From: Arion vulgaris | Lineage: Eukaryota > Mollusca > Gastropoda > Stylommatophora > Arionidae | Reading direction: 5' to 3' | DNA length: 64,000 bases | Assembly (NCBI GenBank): GCA_020796225.1 | Contig: CM036767.1 | Span: forward strand, 19,529,927 to 19,593,926 | Shown here: positions 48,150-60,479 of the stretch, one piece after another | How the letters are laid out: each line of letters opens with the position of its first letter | How positions within the stretch are numbered: the stretch's first letter is position 1 | Notes under the pieces: generated by a model | Seen by the model: only the letters and a program-made list of their open reading frames with translations | Told to the model about the DNA's origin: nothing | Databases searched by the model: none | Made by a program: the position numbers and the translations under genes

Positions 48150-48570
48150 GGATTAAGCGAAGTGAGTAGAACTTCACAGTAAGCTCAAGAGACAGAACCG
48201 TTAAGGAGATAAGTTATTTTATTGTACGACATACGGACACCTACAAATCTGAAGTGGTCAGACAGGATCAGATCAGGAGAAAACTGAGTGATAGTTAATA
48301 CATTGGCGTTTTAGGACAAAGACACTTATATATGGTATCACATTATTCAAGCAAAATGAATAATTAAATCATAAAACTAACAAATATCCGCTGTAGCAAC
48401 AAGTCAACTGTCCATTTATCCTTATCAATTCTAACAAATCATTTCCGTATATGTTGTAAGCTTATAAGCTAACTAGATTAATCCAGTACAGGGGCGTATC
48501 TATTGAACGATAAGCCACGGGGAGCCTGATCTAACATCAAAATTAAAAAAATGCATGTGATAACAATGAA
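48150..48570. repeat. Interspersed repeat related to 43540-43680
   Basis: CTACAAATCTGAAGTGGTCAG and GACAAAGACACTTATATATGG match the flank and arm of the foldback region. Confidence 0.5.
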
Positions 48571-48579
48571 GTGATTAGT

Positions 48580-49161
48580 GCAATGGTTCTCAAACTTTTA
48601 AAATTGTGGGACACTTGAAGTCCTACAAAAATCTTATGCAAAACTTAATAAATAAGATAAAAAAGCAAATAAATAGAGAAATTCTTGGAAAATACTATGT
48701 ACCGTTATTCATTATTTAACTTATCCGGGCATAAAAAAACAGCTTAAAGACCACAAACTTGTTCCAGAGTGTGTTAATACGTCACAGAGATATAAAAATA
48801 GCTACCCTTTGTTTCACTGTAATCAGTGTGTATAATAGTCTACAGTAGCGTTATTAGAAATGTATAACGTGTTAACACGTCTTTAGCCCAAAGAGGAGAG
48901 ATAGTAATAGGCGAGAAAAAGCGTCTTTAGCAGGGAAGGGAGGAACGACTAAACACGTCTTTAGCGGAGAAAAGGTTAAAAAGTCAATTATTCCGTCAAA
49001 AACGTATGAAAAAAATGTCAGAACTTCTGCTATTTGCTGTGGTAGTTTGCGGGCACCAAGCCTGGTGCCCGCTGGCACGCGTTGCCGACCCCTGATCTTT
49101 GATTTCCTAGGCCACACCTAGGAATGTCACTGGGCACACTGGTGCACACGGATACACCATT
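48580..49161. mobile_element. Decayed hAT-like element with nested MITE
   Basis: Ends CAATGGTTCTCAAAC and GTTTGAGACCCATTG-like (CATTTGAGACCCATTG) are inverted, flanked by similar 8-mers (GATTAGTG, GTTTAATG). A piggyBac-type MITE relative of 39224-39440 lies at about 48780-48974, ending AGAAAAGGTTAA. Confidence 0.55.
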
Positions 49162-49189
49162 TGAGACCCATTGGTTTAATGTGGTATCA

Positions 49190-49795
49190 TCATCATCAAG
49201 GTGCGTATCCTTTATAGGACGTCGCTCACTTTGTAGTGCATCTAAAATTCATTCTGTCTATAGCCAGTTCATCCACTTTGTCGATGGTCATATTCATGGT
49301 TTCTTTACTATCTTGTAGCCATCCTTCTTTGGTCTGCCTCTGCGACCTGGGAGCCTGCCCTCTAATATTGTTCTCTCCAGGCTTGATGTGGCCGAAGTAT
49401 CTAATTTTTCTGTATTTTTCTGTTGTTTATCAGCCAATTCTCTTTAACATTTAGTTCTTTCAGGACATCAGTATTCTTCCTTTTTCTGTCCATGGTATTC
49501 GTAGGATCTTTCTGTAGCATTTCGTTTCGAAGAACTGGATTTTCGTTCTTGTTTTTGTGTAATGGTCCATGATTCACAGCCATAAGTATCCACTGGAAAA
49601 TGCATATTCTCAGTATTTTTAGTGTTAATATTTTGCTGGTGTTTTGTCAAATGTTCTTCATAGTGTTTAACTTCCTGGTTGCCATTGCCAATGCTCTTGA
49701 GATCTCTATGGAGCAGTAGCGGTTATTGTTGACTATTGAGCCCAGGTATTCGTAGCTTGTTGGAGTTCGTCATTGTTTATTTGGATGTTAGGTTA
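49190..49795 (-). mobile_element. LT4 LINE tail
   Basis: The complement of the 42270 end (GTGCGTATCCTTTATAGGACG) begins it; decayed minus-strand frames follow to about 49795. Confidence 0.75.
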
Positions 49796-50050
49796 GCCTT
49801 TTGAGTGTGGTATACGGTTACCTATAAGGGAGGGCAGCATTATCTGTTTGTCAAAGGGCAATAAATTGTTGTCACATTGATTGGCTTTGATACCAACATT
49901 TTGATCCAGAAGTTCTCAGACAAGATAACATTACTCACAAAACAGAGAAGTTTGGGAGAGAGAATGTGACCACATATTGTTCGAGTATTGATCTCTCTAC
50001 AAACTACAATTATACAGTGTCTTTATTCTATAAAATTACAAATGTTATTA

Positions 50051-52228
50051 TAGTCTGTCCATTAATTCGTGAGCACGTTTGAAATTGATTTTCTCGAAAA
50101 CTACCTGTTGGATCTCAGTGATTTTTTGCATGCAGCCTTAGAATATCCATGACGCTAAAATAAAGCTAACCAGTAGTCCATAGATGCTACGGATTTTGCA
50201 CATCGGTGAATTCCTTTATCTTTTATGACAATTGCAAATACGGGGCTCAAATTTTAGATTTTACAGTATCCCTAGAATTTGTCCATGTCAATTCTATTCA
50301 TAGGTGTATCTCCATATTAACTTGATAGGTCAAGTAATTAAGTGTGTTGCCCTTTATGTGCAATCGTGAACTTGGATACAATATGCAACAGTTAGTCCTC
50401 CCTTCGGTCACCATTAGACCCCAGGGTGTCTTAACTTCACCACAAATTGTATGATGGTAGACGAATTTGGATATGGAAATGTATACGTTGCTATTTCTCA
50501 GTCTGTAATCAAAATATGATTTGTATCATCCCGAATCTGACGATTCCATGAGGTTGATAATTGTTACTGGCTGGGCAAATTGTAATCCATCTCGGTGCCA
50601 GTACTCGTCTTCCTCTCGGAGCACATGTTCAACACACTTCTTCCAGAACTGCATGTCTATCATTGAGAAGGACTCACGTGTCAGAACTTCAACATCACAC
50701 ATTTTAAACGTCCTGTTCTGTTCGGCAACTTGCCCTTTTTCTTTAGCCCAGACAAGCTCTATCGGATTGAGGTGAGCATGATATGGAGGTAGTCGCAAAG
50801 ACGTGTGGCCGTATTCAGCAATGATTTTGTCAATATGAAACACCTTTGTCTTATTTGTCATCCTCACCAGGTGCAACAACTCGGGTTTCAAATATGTATC
50901 ATCGAAGCTGACATTTTCCTTAGCAAGCCAAGTCCTAATTTGATCTTTTGTATTTGATGCAGTTGGTACTTTGTCTTCCGCTGATACTGCGTTGTGATAG
51001 GATGCATTATCCATTACCAAGCATCATGGTCTGTTTAGAATTGGAAGTAGACCTTTCTCCATCCAGTGCCTGAAAATATGTCCATTCATTTCTGTGTGGT
51101 AGTCCCTACCGTCGGTACTTTTGATTGGAAAATAAGTCCAGAGTCATGGACAAGACCTTCTTCACTGCTTCCTGCATGTGTTAGTATAATACGCTGGCCT
51201 TTGCTGCTTGGTATTTTTCTTTCTGTTCACCGTCTACTGATTGCCATTCTTTAGCATTGGTGTGGTGAGCATTGACCCAGGATTCGTCCAAATATACAAT
51301 ATCATAGCCTTGCCTCCGCTGCTCACGGATCTGCCTCAGGTATTTACTTCGGGCAGCAATTAAATGTGGCTTTTCAAAAATAATATTCCTGCCGCCTATA
51401 GTTTTTCTGAAGGTGAAGCGGCGGCTCTTACAATTTTCCATAGAGTACTTTTAGAATGTCTATGCTGCAATCTGATTGCAGTTTTAATTTCAGTTTCCTG
51501 AGAGTAATAAGTTGATTTGTCGCAAACATTTTCAAGAGCTCCGTCTTATGACATCTATGTCAAAGTCGTCAATTGTTCTTTTCCTTCCTTGCTTGACATT
51601 AGTGCACTTTGTGTCCTGTTTAATCCATCGGGAAAAGGATTCTCTATTCAGACCAAGCGCCAGTTGCGTTCGTTTCTCAGGGTTATGAATATCGCAATAT
51701 AGATGACCTCTCTTAGATTCCCTACGGAAGTGTTGGTATAGTAAAACTGTAACCTTCTGCATTGTTATAAATGTGCACTTCAGACTCATTATGAATGTGA
51801 TATCAATGTCAGTTTTGATAAGCCAACAAATATGATACAATAGCTTCATACAAATAGCGAGATACGCCTATAACTATAAAACGGTATCCCAATTATAACG
51901 TCATATGCTTTCCGCTTTCAAAGTCGACTGGGTTAGGTGCACGGGAATTCGTGAAACTCACGATATTTCTATGTTACCATAATGTATTTTTAGAACAACG
52001 CGTCTGTGTACCGTAAATCTGTTACTATTGTGTACAATCCGGTGAGGTTGATTTTAATATAACCTGAAGAAGAAATATTTCAAACTACATCAAATTTTCT
52101 TGGAAAAAATATTTCTCTAGCGTCATGGATATTCTAAGGCTGCTTGCAAAAATCACTGAGATCCAACAGGTAGTTTTCGAGAAAATCAATTTCAAACGTG
52201 CTCACGAATTAATGGACAGACTTTTTTA
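50051..52228 (-). mobile_element. Tc1/mariner-type transposon with both ends
   Basis: About 2.18 kb, flanked by TA. Terminal inverted repeats of about 105 bp (50053-50158 and 52120-52224) start GTCTGTCCATTAATTCGTGA and are nearly identical. Transposase lies on the minus strand and is frame-broken. Confidence 0.88.
50526..51849 (-). pseudogene. Tc1/mariner (IS630-like) DDE transposase, inactivated
   Basis: Three minus-strand open segments (51849-51532, 51441-51181, 51020-50526) make one decayed transposase. The first has a helix-turn-helix-like region. The second has the first catalytic Asp in DIVYLDESWVNAH. The third has the second Asp in MVMDNASYHN and the Glu in PYHAHLNPIELVWA. The D-to-E gap in the last segment is 83 residues, far longer than the usual 34-39. 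At least two frameshifts and several stops break it, so it is not functional; the ends may still be mobilisable. Confidence 0.87.
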
Positions 52229-52229
52229 T

Positions 52230-52515
52230 AGTTTCAATACACGTCCTCTCGGTGGTAGTGTTTATGTCGTTCTTTCTAGGTTCACTAACGTTGCTACGCA
52301 GTCACTACACAAAGCTACGTCAACTAGATTCCCTACGTCAATGTCTCGTTTTAGTGTTGCTATCTGTTAGTGTGCAGAATTGGTGTGCAAACACTCAGTC
52401 TGCTATTATAATGTCTACCAGCTACTTATCTAAAACTACCTGTCTGTTCTGTTATCCACCACCTGGGATGTGGGAACAGCTGCACATTGGAGCTGGGGGC
52501 TACTACAAATCTAAA
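52230..52515. other. Unassigned stretch with a weak open frame
   Basis: A plus-strand frame at 52252-52536 is open but matches no family I recognise and lacks exon-like borders. Confidence 0.35.
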
Positions 52516-52577
52516 CAAGGTTCGTCCTTAGGTTGAATTGGACGTGTCTCGGATTAAAGACGCTTTAATCCCTACGT
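52516..52577 (+). mobile_element. SINE-F 3' fragment
   Basis: GGTTCGTCCTTAGGTTGAATTG through TAAAGACGCTTTAATCCCTA. Confidence 0.65.
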
Positions 52578-52799
52578 ACACACAAAACAGATTTTAAAAA
52601 TGTCCCTGTTACTTATTACGCTTCCCGCCTTTTAGCTAAGATCAAAGTGTAGTGGCCAGTTGATCGCGGCCAAAGGATGGGAGCCTTCATAGAACCAATA
52701 GGCAACTAAATACATTTAAACAAATTTCGAGCAGCTCTAACTTAAAAAAATGACGACGCTCATTTTTGACGTTCAGCGTAAGTTGGTCCACCCGTTGTG

Positions 52800-53100
52800 G
52801 CACTGCAGGTCTAATAGCCGTCCATCGCAAGCAATGACGACAACAGTCTCAGACGTGGGCTGCTGCACCTCTCTGTGTGTGCGAGAGTGACTGTAGAGTT
52901 CCAATCCTGGAACACAACCCCTACACAGGTGGGGCATACATGATCAAGGTTTGACATGTGCGTGTTGTGTGTTCTGTCTTTTCGCGCAGCTCGTTTTCTT
53001 TGTGCCTCAACAGCACGATGATTCTCAGCTATGCGGGTTCCTCTTGTGTTGTTACACGCCACATTTGCGATATTGCACAAGGGATTCCATCACGTGGTGT
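52800..53100 (-). mobile_element. LT8 LINE tail with decayed C2H2 finger
   Basis: The minus strand reads RIAENHRAVEAQRKRAARKD and HMSNLDHVCPTC, then a damaged finger. Confidence 0.75.
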
Positions 53101-53109
53101 CTTATTATT

Positions 53110-54000
53110 GGACACTGCAGGTAAGGGCCCAATAATAATTTTTCTAATAACCGTAAAAGTTTACATGACCAATAATTTTCCTACTGCTCCTCGCTCAATC
53201 TCCTCCATGGAACTGAGACCGATATTTCCTGCCTCTCTCAGCAAAGTTTGTTTCAGGGTCTCCTTAGGTCGAGCTCTCTTTCTTGAACACTTTGCATCCA
53301 CTTCAATGCCTGCTTTGATATTCGTTGATAATTTCTCCTCAAGGTGTGCCCAACATATCTCCATCTTCTCTTTCGTATAACAGTTGTCACTAGTGGTTGA
53401 CCAGACATGTCTCTGATTTCATCACTTCTCCTGAACTCATTCCATTTTATATTCATTATTTTGTCCAATAGCCAACATTTTAAAAATTTAATAACTGAAA
53501 AGCTAATGCAATTAATTTTTCCGTACTGCTCCATCTGTGCAACGTGCTCAGTCTCTTCTATGGAAGTGAATACTATATTTCGCTTTTCTCAGTAAATTTC
53601 GTTTCATGTTTCCCTATAGCATTATTTCTTTCTGAAACCATTTGCCTCCCATTTCAATGCTCATTTTGTGATTCTTCGTTCATTTCTTATGAAGACTATG
53701 CACAGCATATCTCCACATTCTCTCTCTTTTTTATAACATCTGTTACCAGTTTCCAGACATTTCTCTGATTTCATCACTTCTAAATTCGTTATATTTTGCA
53801 CATTCATTACTTTTCACAGACATCTATTTTTAAATGCATTTAACTTATTTTCTATATCTTTAATCCTTTTCCAACTCTCATTGGTACATGTTAGGATTTA
53901 TACAATTGATAGAAATTTGTAATTTAGTTTTGAAATTTTTAAAGCTTGGAGTGCTATATTTTATTTAGGCTTTTAAATGCTTATGTTGCTTTGACAATTC
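53110..54000 (-). mobile_element. LT5 LINE tails, two copies in series
   Basis: 53160-53540 has IMNIKWNEFRRSDEIRDMSG and KRRWRYVGHTLRRNYQRISK on the minus strand; 53550-54000 is a more decayed copy. Confidence 0.78.
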
Positions 54001-54355
54001 TTAGCTCATGACGGCTGCAGAGGTGGAACATCTGGCCTATAAGAGAGAGAAATTCAGAAAGACTGTTAGGGTGACAAAGTTTTGCTCAGGACAAGCTACT
54101 AGATGATGATGACTACTACTGCAAACAACGTAAAAACAAAATATAAGTATGATACACATTCTGATGTCACAAAACGATCGTGGTTAGAAGTCAATATCGT
54201 TCAAAGTATCGAAAGAGTTAAGTATCCACTCTATTACTATTTTCCTGCCATCTGCTATTTGTCACATACCGTTATCTATAACAATGTGACTTATTGTTAT
54301 GTGTAGCGGTCAAGTCTTACATTCGTTTTAGTTTAATTAAAAAAAGGGTGCTGAT

Positions 54356-55234
54356 ATGTTATCGGTGTGCATTACTTTATATGTTATCGGTGTGCATTAC
54401 TTTATATGTTATCGGTGTGCATTACTTTATATGTTATCGGTGTGCATTACTTTATATGTTATCGGTGTGCATTACTTTATATGTTATCGGTGTGCATTAC
54501 TTTATATGTTATCGATGTGCATTACTTTATATGTTATATCGGTGTGCATTACTTTATATGTTATCGGTGTGCATTACTTTATATGTTATCGGTGTCATTA
54601 CTTATATGTTATCGGCGTGCATTACTTTATATGTTATCGGTGTGCATTACTTTATATGTTATCGGTGTGCATTACTTTATATGTTATCGGCGTGCATTAC
54701 TTTATATGTTATCGGTGTGCATTACTTTATATGTTATCGGCGTGCATTACTTTATATGTTATCGGCGTGCATTACTTTATATGTTATCGGCGTGCATTAC
54801 TTTATATGTTATCGGCGTGCATTACTTTATATGTTATCGGTGTGCATTACTTTATATGTTATCGGCGTGCATTACTTTATATGTTATCGGCGTGCATTAC
54901 TTTATATGTTATCGGTGTGCATTACTTTATATGTTATCGGTGTGCATTACTTTATATGTTATCGGTGTGCATTACTTTATATGTTATCGGTGTGCATTAC
55001 TTTATATGTTATCGGTGTGCATTACTTTATATGTTATCGGCGTGCATTACTTTATATGTTATCGGTGTGCATTACTTTATATGTTATCGGTGTGCATTAC
55101 TTTATATGTTATCGGTGTGCATTACTTTATATGTTATCGGTGTGCATTACTTTATATGTTATCGGCGTGCATTACTGTATATGTTATCGGTGTGCCTTAC
55201 TGTATATGTTATCGGTGTGCATTACTGTATATGT
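54356..55234. repeat. 25-bp minisatellite, about 35 units
   Basis: Units of ATGTTATCGGYGTGCATTAC plus TTTAT, with a T/C variant (GGTGTG or GGCGTG). Because 25 is not a multiple of 3 and the unit has no stop in any + frame, all three forward frames stay open for about 300 codons. These are not genes. Confidence 0.96.
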
Positions 55235-55242
55235 AACCTCTC

Positions 55243-55490
55243 GGAAATCGTGGCATATCATTTGCAGGACGTCGCTATCAACCACAGTAAACGAGTCGTT
55301 GATTTTCTAGGCATCACTTATACGTTCAGTAGTTTGTCATTGGTTTCTGAACGGTGAGGTCTATTTTTAACTTTCGTAAAAATCCGCGGAAAAGAATTTG
55401 CTTCCAAACTGCCTGCCGGGAATTTGAACCAGGCACGTTAGGTTATGATCGAGCTCACTACTGCTTAAGTTACAGACAATCTTGTACACT
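55243..55490 (-). mobile_element. SINE-B copy
   Basis: Directly follows the minisatellite; absent from the left copy, where GGTAACCTCT leads on to the next shared block. Confidence 0.78.
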
Positions 55491-55574
55491 TTTACAAACT
55501 TTTTATGGTTTCCGTAATATTTCATTATTTTGCATATCAATGTATTCTGTGCATTATCAAATGTTGAAGCTTCG

Positions 55575-55925
55575 CCCCTAGTAAATTCTCCCGCTACCTC
55601 CAGCGTCATATTCAATGTTTCTTTGATATCCTGCTGCCTTCTTCGTCTTGGTCGCCCCCCTGCCTCATACTCTAAGAACCATGTCTTCCATTACGGTTCT
55701 CTTCAAACGGCTGTGATGTTTAACGTGGCCGTAATATTTCATTTTCCAAGACATTGTGTTATTTATAAGCCAATGCTCCTCGATATTCAGGTCTTGTAGG
55801 ATGTCTTTATTTTTTTGTTTTCTCTGTCCAGAATGTTCTAAGAACGTTTCTGTAACACCTTGTTTCAAAAGCTTCAGTTGTGTTCTTTATTGTTTGTTTT
55901 ATGATCCACAATTCACATCCATCAA
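55575..55925 (-). mobile_element. LINE tail
   Basis: Matches 31035-31330. The minus strand reads WKMKYYGHVKHHSRLKRTVM. Not in the left copy. Confidence 0.72.
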
Positions 55926-56223
55926 AGTACTTCAAGTTTATTATTTAAAGATGGATTAGATGCAGGTGACTAAATTATTTTTCAAAGATAATTCATGACA
56001 CATTGATCAAAACCTTATAAGAGTGAAAAGTTGAAGGACGACGAGCAAGAGGGAGAACGAAACATCAAGAAATTGATAAATTAACCTGACAGAGTACACC
56101 ATGACGGCAAGAGGCAGGGGATGTTGGAGATATATTGCAGCCAAACTCCGATGAGGAGAACGGGTTCTAATGATTGATAATGTCTATGTAAGTGACTAGA
56201 CCAGCATTTTACTTTAAAATATT

Positions 56224-56474
56224 CGCCCGAGTGGTTATCGGGGCCCAAATTTGGGGTGTAAAGAATAGAACCACTGTTACCTTCCATGCATGTCGTAAGA
56301 GACGACTAAGGAGGTGTGGCTCAAATCGGATGCACATGTCCTAAACGTGTAGAAGTCTATGCGTTTAGGGGCCTAACAAACCAATGTGCGACGTATACAC
56401 GTTCTTGGCAAAGATCAAACATATCACAAAGAGTGATTAAAATTGTTCGTAAAGAACGAACGCAAAGAAGAAGA
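56224..56474 (+). mobile_element. SINE-A with paralogous empty site
   Basis: Flanks ACTTTAAAATATT and TTCAAAATATT are the target duplication; the uninterrupted target (ACTTCAAAATATGAG) is at 7729-7743 in the left copy. Confidence 0.9.
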
Positions 56475-56532
56475 TTCAAAATATTATATCGTCTTCTTCT
56501 TTAATGTTTGTTTTTGTTACATAAAACAAGAC

Positions 56533-56825
56533 TCATCATTACCATCATCATTACCATCATCATCTTCCGCATCATCATCTTCATCATCCTATCACTATTA
56601 CCAACACCAACATTATCCGCACAATCACCATAACCATCATCATTTTTATCATCGATCCCTATCACTACCACCATCACACAATCATCGTCATTTCACATCA
56701 GTAATGTTGCAACATAGTCATCATTTCACATCAGTAATGTTGCAACATAGTCATCATTTCACATCAGTAATGTCTGCAACAAACATAGTCATCATCATTT
56801 CACATCAGTAATGTTGCAACATAAA
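56533..56825. repeat. CAT tract and a 33-bp repeat
   Basis: A CAT/ATC tract, then units of CATCATTTCACATCAGTAAT GTTGCAACATAGT four times. Confidence 0.85.
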
Positions 56826-56877
56826 AATAATGCCCCTCTTCAGAAGCTTTGCTTAAGTTTAATTGCTTGTATTATGC

Positions 56878-57825
56878 CAGCGGTTCCCAAACTTTGCATT
56901 ACCGCTCACCCCCCTTTTAAATACATTTTGCTACTGCGGACCCACAAAAGTTTCTATATATAAAAATGGACAGGAATGAATTATCTATGTGTTACAATAG
57001 TAAGCAATGTCTACAATTTAACATTTTAATAAACAGGAAGAAGTTTCATTTGGTCTTGAACAAGACGGGTCAACATTAGCATCATCAGCACATTTGTGTT
57101 TCAAGTTCAGCCATCGATCCCTTCTAAAGTTCAGCTAAAATGTATTGTAGCAAAATCCAATGAAGGTCATTATTCGTTATTTATCCTATCCTATCCGTCC
57201 CAAGATCGTATCAGCCAATTCATCATCATCATCAAGGTGCGTATCCTTTATAGGACGTTGCTCTCTTTGCAGCACATCTGAAATTCACCCTCTCTTGCCA
57301 GTTTATCCACTTCGTCGATGGTCATGTTCATGGTTTCTTTAATATCTTGTAGCCATCTTCTTCTTGTTCTGCCTCTGCGTTATGGGACCCTGCCCTCTAG
57401 TATTGTTCTATCCGGGTCATAGTGACGTTTGATGTGACCAAAGTATGTAATTTTTCTGTATAGTATGTTGTTTATCAGCCAATTCTCTTTAACATTTAGT
57501 TATTTCTTAGCCAATTACTTACTTAAATTTCATTCTTCCAGCGATGGAGTTATTATTACACCACACCAACAGCCAAGCTGGCTCCAATTTCTTAGACTGC
57601 GGGCTTAGGTTGAAAGAGACGTGCCTCGACCATATAGAGGCTTAATTCCTTACTAAACAAACACTTCGCAGCGGAACTGGTTTACTACTGTTTTTATTTA
57701 TGTTTTTCAAATGTATTTTTCTGCTGAAATGTCAAAGAGCATAATATTTCTTCAAGTGCTTGAGGACCCCCCTATGGGTACCTCGGGAACCCCAGGGTTT
57801 GCGGACCCTAGTTTGAGAAACACTG
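56878..57825. mobile_element. hAT-like element with paralogous empty site
   Basis: Ends CAGCGGTTCCCAAACTTTG and CTAGTTTGAGAAACACTG are inverted, with a perfect 8-bp duplication TATTATGC (56870-56877 and 57826-57833). The left copy has the unfilled TGTATTACGCAATA at about 9020. No transposase remains. An LT4 LINE end (57225-57510, minus) and a SINE-F piece (57600-57665) are nested inside. Confidence 0.9.
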
Positions 57826-58021
57826 TATTATGCAATACATTCTTCATACTAATTATCCGTCGAGATTTAACATCAAGTCTGATTAATGAAGTATGCCCTT
57901 TGCAGGACGTCGATCTCAACAGTCTTCTTGAAAGTGATGAGAACAAATTCTCTAGCAAATTCTCCTGTCTCCTCCAATGCCACGTTCAATGCTTCTTTAA
58001 ATGTGTTTCTTGATTGATTAA

Positions 58022-59281
58022 GGGGGCCGTGCTAGCAGGGAATACCGAAAAATGTGATTCTTAAATATCAAGACGTACTTGAAATCTAATTAAAGGTTAA
58101 CGAATTGTGGACACATTGCTTAAAAAATTTTTAGAATTGGTTAAATAGTTTTCAAGTTATGATGACTCAAAGATAATAAAATCTTCTTTACATGAATAGT
58201 TTTCGTTTTTGTTCGAAAATTAACAATTCATGATAATTTTTACATCATAATTTTGTCAAATATTAACCAATCAGTATGTAATGTTGCATGTCTGTTTACA
58301 GTAGAACTGGCTATAGCGTATGGCATTCCAATATCTTAATTAAATTAATTTCATGTTTTTTCACATTAGAGAATTTTAAAACCTTTAAAAAAGATAATTT
58401 TTAGGTGTCCATAAATAAAATCTATTAAAGATATACTATTTTTCATAGTACTTACCAAAATCACACAACCTGTGTGTATGCTGTTTAATTATGAATGAAT
58501 TTGACTATCATTTCACAACAATTTATAAAAAGTGAGACTTGCATTTTGCACGTCTAAACTAATTTTATTATAAATTAGAATTTATATTATAAATTTTTAT
58601 TATAATAGAGACAGATTATAAATTCAATCTTTATACCAACACTGTGCTACCAGAGTCAAACATGGGCACTGACAAAAGAACAAGAAAGGAAAATTACCAC
58701 ATGCGAAATGAGATGCCTGAGGAAAGCAGTAAATAAAACAAGAAGAGACCATATAAGAAATGAGAAATTAGAAGAACAGTCGGAACAACACCTGCTATTA
58801 GATTTATTGAAAAACAGAGACTCAAATGGTTTGGCCATTTGGTCAGAATGAACCCGAATACACCAGTTGCAGAGCGTACAACCTGAAAATGGAATTATCA
58901 AGAGGAAAGGGCAGACCAAGAAAAGATGGGTTGATGGAGTTACAGACATCTTAAAACTCCACAATACCACAACATATCAAGCGACCGAGCGTGCATTATC
59001 TCGAAAACCGATCATCAGTTAAACCTGCTACGCCTAGCGGCAAAAAGCAGAGAAGGACAAAAAAAAAAAAAAAAAAAAGAAAGAAAAAAAAAGAGAAACT
59101 AATTATTCATGTCAAAATTCTCATTGACCTTCTTGTATATACTGAACCCCAGTGACAATACTTGTTTACATAGCTTACTGATCTGTTAAGTACATCTGAA
59201 AATATGGGATCAAAATCGTTAAAATTGAAATATTAATGATTTGTTTACTAACGGCACCCAATCTCTGCTAGGACTGCCTCC
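58022..59281. mobile_element. TTAA-flanked element with paralogous empty site
   Basis: Between TTAA at 58018-58021 and 59282-59285; ends GGGGGCCGTGCTAGCAG and CTGCTAGGACTGCCTCC are imperfect inverted repeats. AT-rich, no transposase seen; an LT7 LINE tail is nested at 58630-59090. The left copy is uninterrupted at about 9805. Confidence 0.85.
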
Positions 59282-59285
59282 TTAA

Positions 59286-59650
59286 AACATCATCACTGTA
59301 CTTCGTGAATAATTCTTACACAGACAGATATCAGTAGCATTGTACGAATTCCATAACCAATCAGGCAATTTTGAAAGATAATAACTCTGTTGCACACATA
59401 CATTTAAAAAGAATGAATTTGGCCAGGACAGAGACTTTGCAGCACACTCTGACCGATTTTCAACTTCCAAGGTTTGTTATACATGCTCAACTTGAAAACG
59501 GGACTTAAGTTTTATCGTTCATCTCCGATAGGACAAGAAATTCGATCGCACCTACAATGAAATGAATGATCTCTGGAAAGATACCTCGATCGCTCCACGC
59601 GGGGAACACACCCCATTAAAACGAGAGCGATCCGCCTAACTCTATGCCAC
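59286..59650 (-). mobile_element. SINE-E, counterpart of 9785-10165
   Basis: Shares the private variant GATTTTCAACTTCCAAGGTT with 9785-10165, so it is the same ancestral insertion. Confidence 0.75.
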
Positions 59651-59829
59651 ATAATTTCCCAATATAACAAACACACAACATGTAATCTACAAACACATAA
59701 CATGTTTACTAAGTGAAAATAAAAGCAATATATAGTTTTTCTTATCTTGACATTTTTTGTTTGTTTACCCCTTCTGTGTTTATGTTGCTACCAATGTATG
59801 TGTATGATTCTTCTGCAAGGGGAAACTTC

Positions 59830-60350
59830 AGTGCGCTAAGTAAGATATGGAAGTCAAAGGAGATCAAAACAAACACAAAACTGAGAATCTTTCAATCAAA
59901 TGTGAAGTCAGTGATGTTCTATGACTCGGAAACAGAGGACCACAAAAGAAATCACCAGAAAACTACACACCTTCATAAATGGAAGTTTACATAGAATAGA
60001 GGGACTGAGATTGTAAGATTACTAACGAGGAACGCAGAGAAAGAACTAAGCAGATACCGGTGGAGAAAGAGTTAAACAAGAGACGCTGGCGATGGATAGA
60101 ACACACATTGATAAGACCGTTTGGAAGCATTGCAAGACAGGCACTATTTTGGAACCAGCAGGAAAAGAGGAGTAGGGGAAGGCCTAGATATACCTGGAGA
60201 AGAGAGCTGGAGGCTGATATTAAAAGGATAGGTAAAACATGGACAGAATTGGAAGGGATGGCAAGAGAGAGGATGAGCTGGAAGAAGTTTGTTGAAGACC
60301 TGTGCTCCGTTGGGAGTAAAAAGGCAAAGAAGAAGAATTTATAGTTATGT
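59830..60350 (+). mobile_element. LT6 LINE tail
   Basis: 94 open codons at 60060-60341 (RRWRWIEHTLIRPFGSIARQ, GRPRYTWRRELEADIKRIGK) and an upstream part at 59830-60000. Confidence 0.82.
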
Positions 60351-60479
60351 AATAATTCACAGAGCTACGTCGCTGTTCTTCGGTCAAACCTATAGGTGCT
60401 CAGCATATTATTTCTTTCTGTTCTCTAATCATGTTTTACCTCACAGCGTCAGCATAAGAAGAAATACCTAGAATGGGTT

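Noticed and set aside
52252..52536. Possible exon with WCANTQSAIIMSTSYL reading
   Set aside because: No domain recognised, no convincing splice borders, and adjacent to repeats.
54294..55357. Three overlapping forward open frames of about 290-340 codons
   Set aside because: They are the 25-bp minisatellite read in three frames; the unit has no stop in any + frame. There is no gene context.
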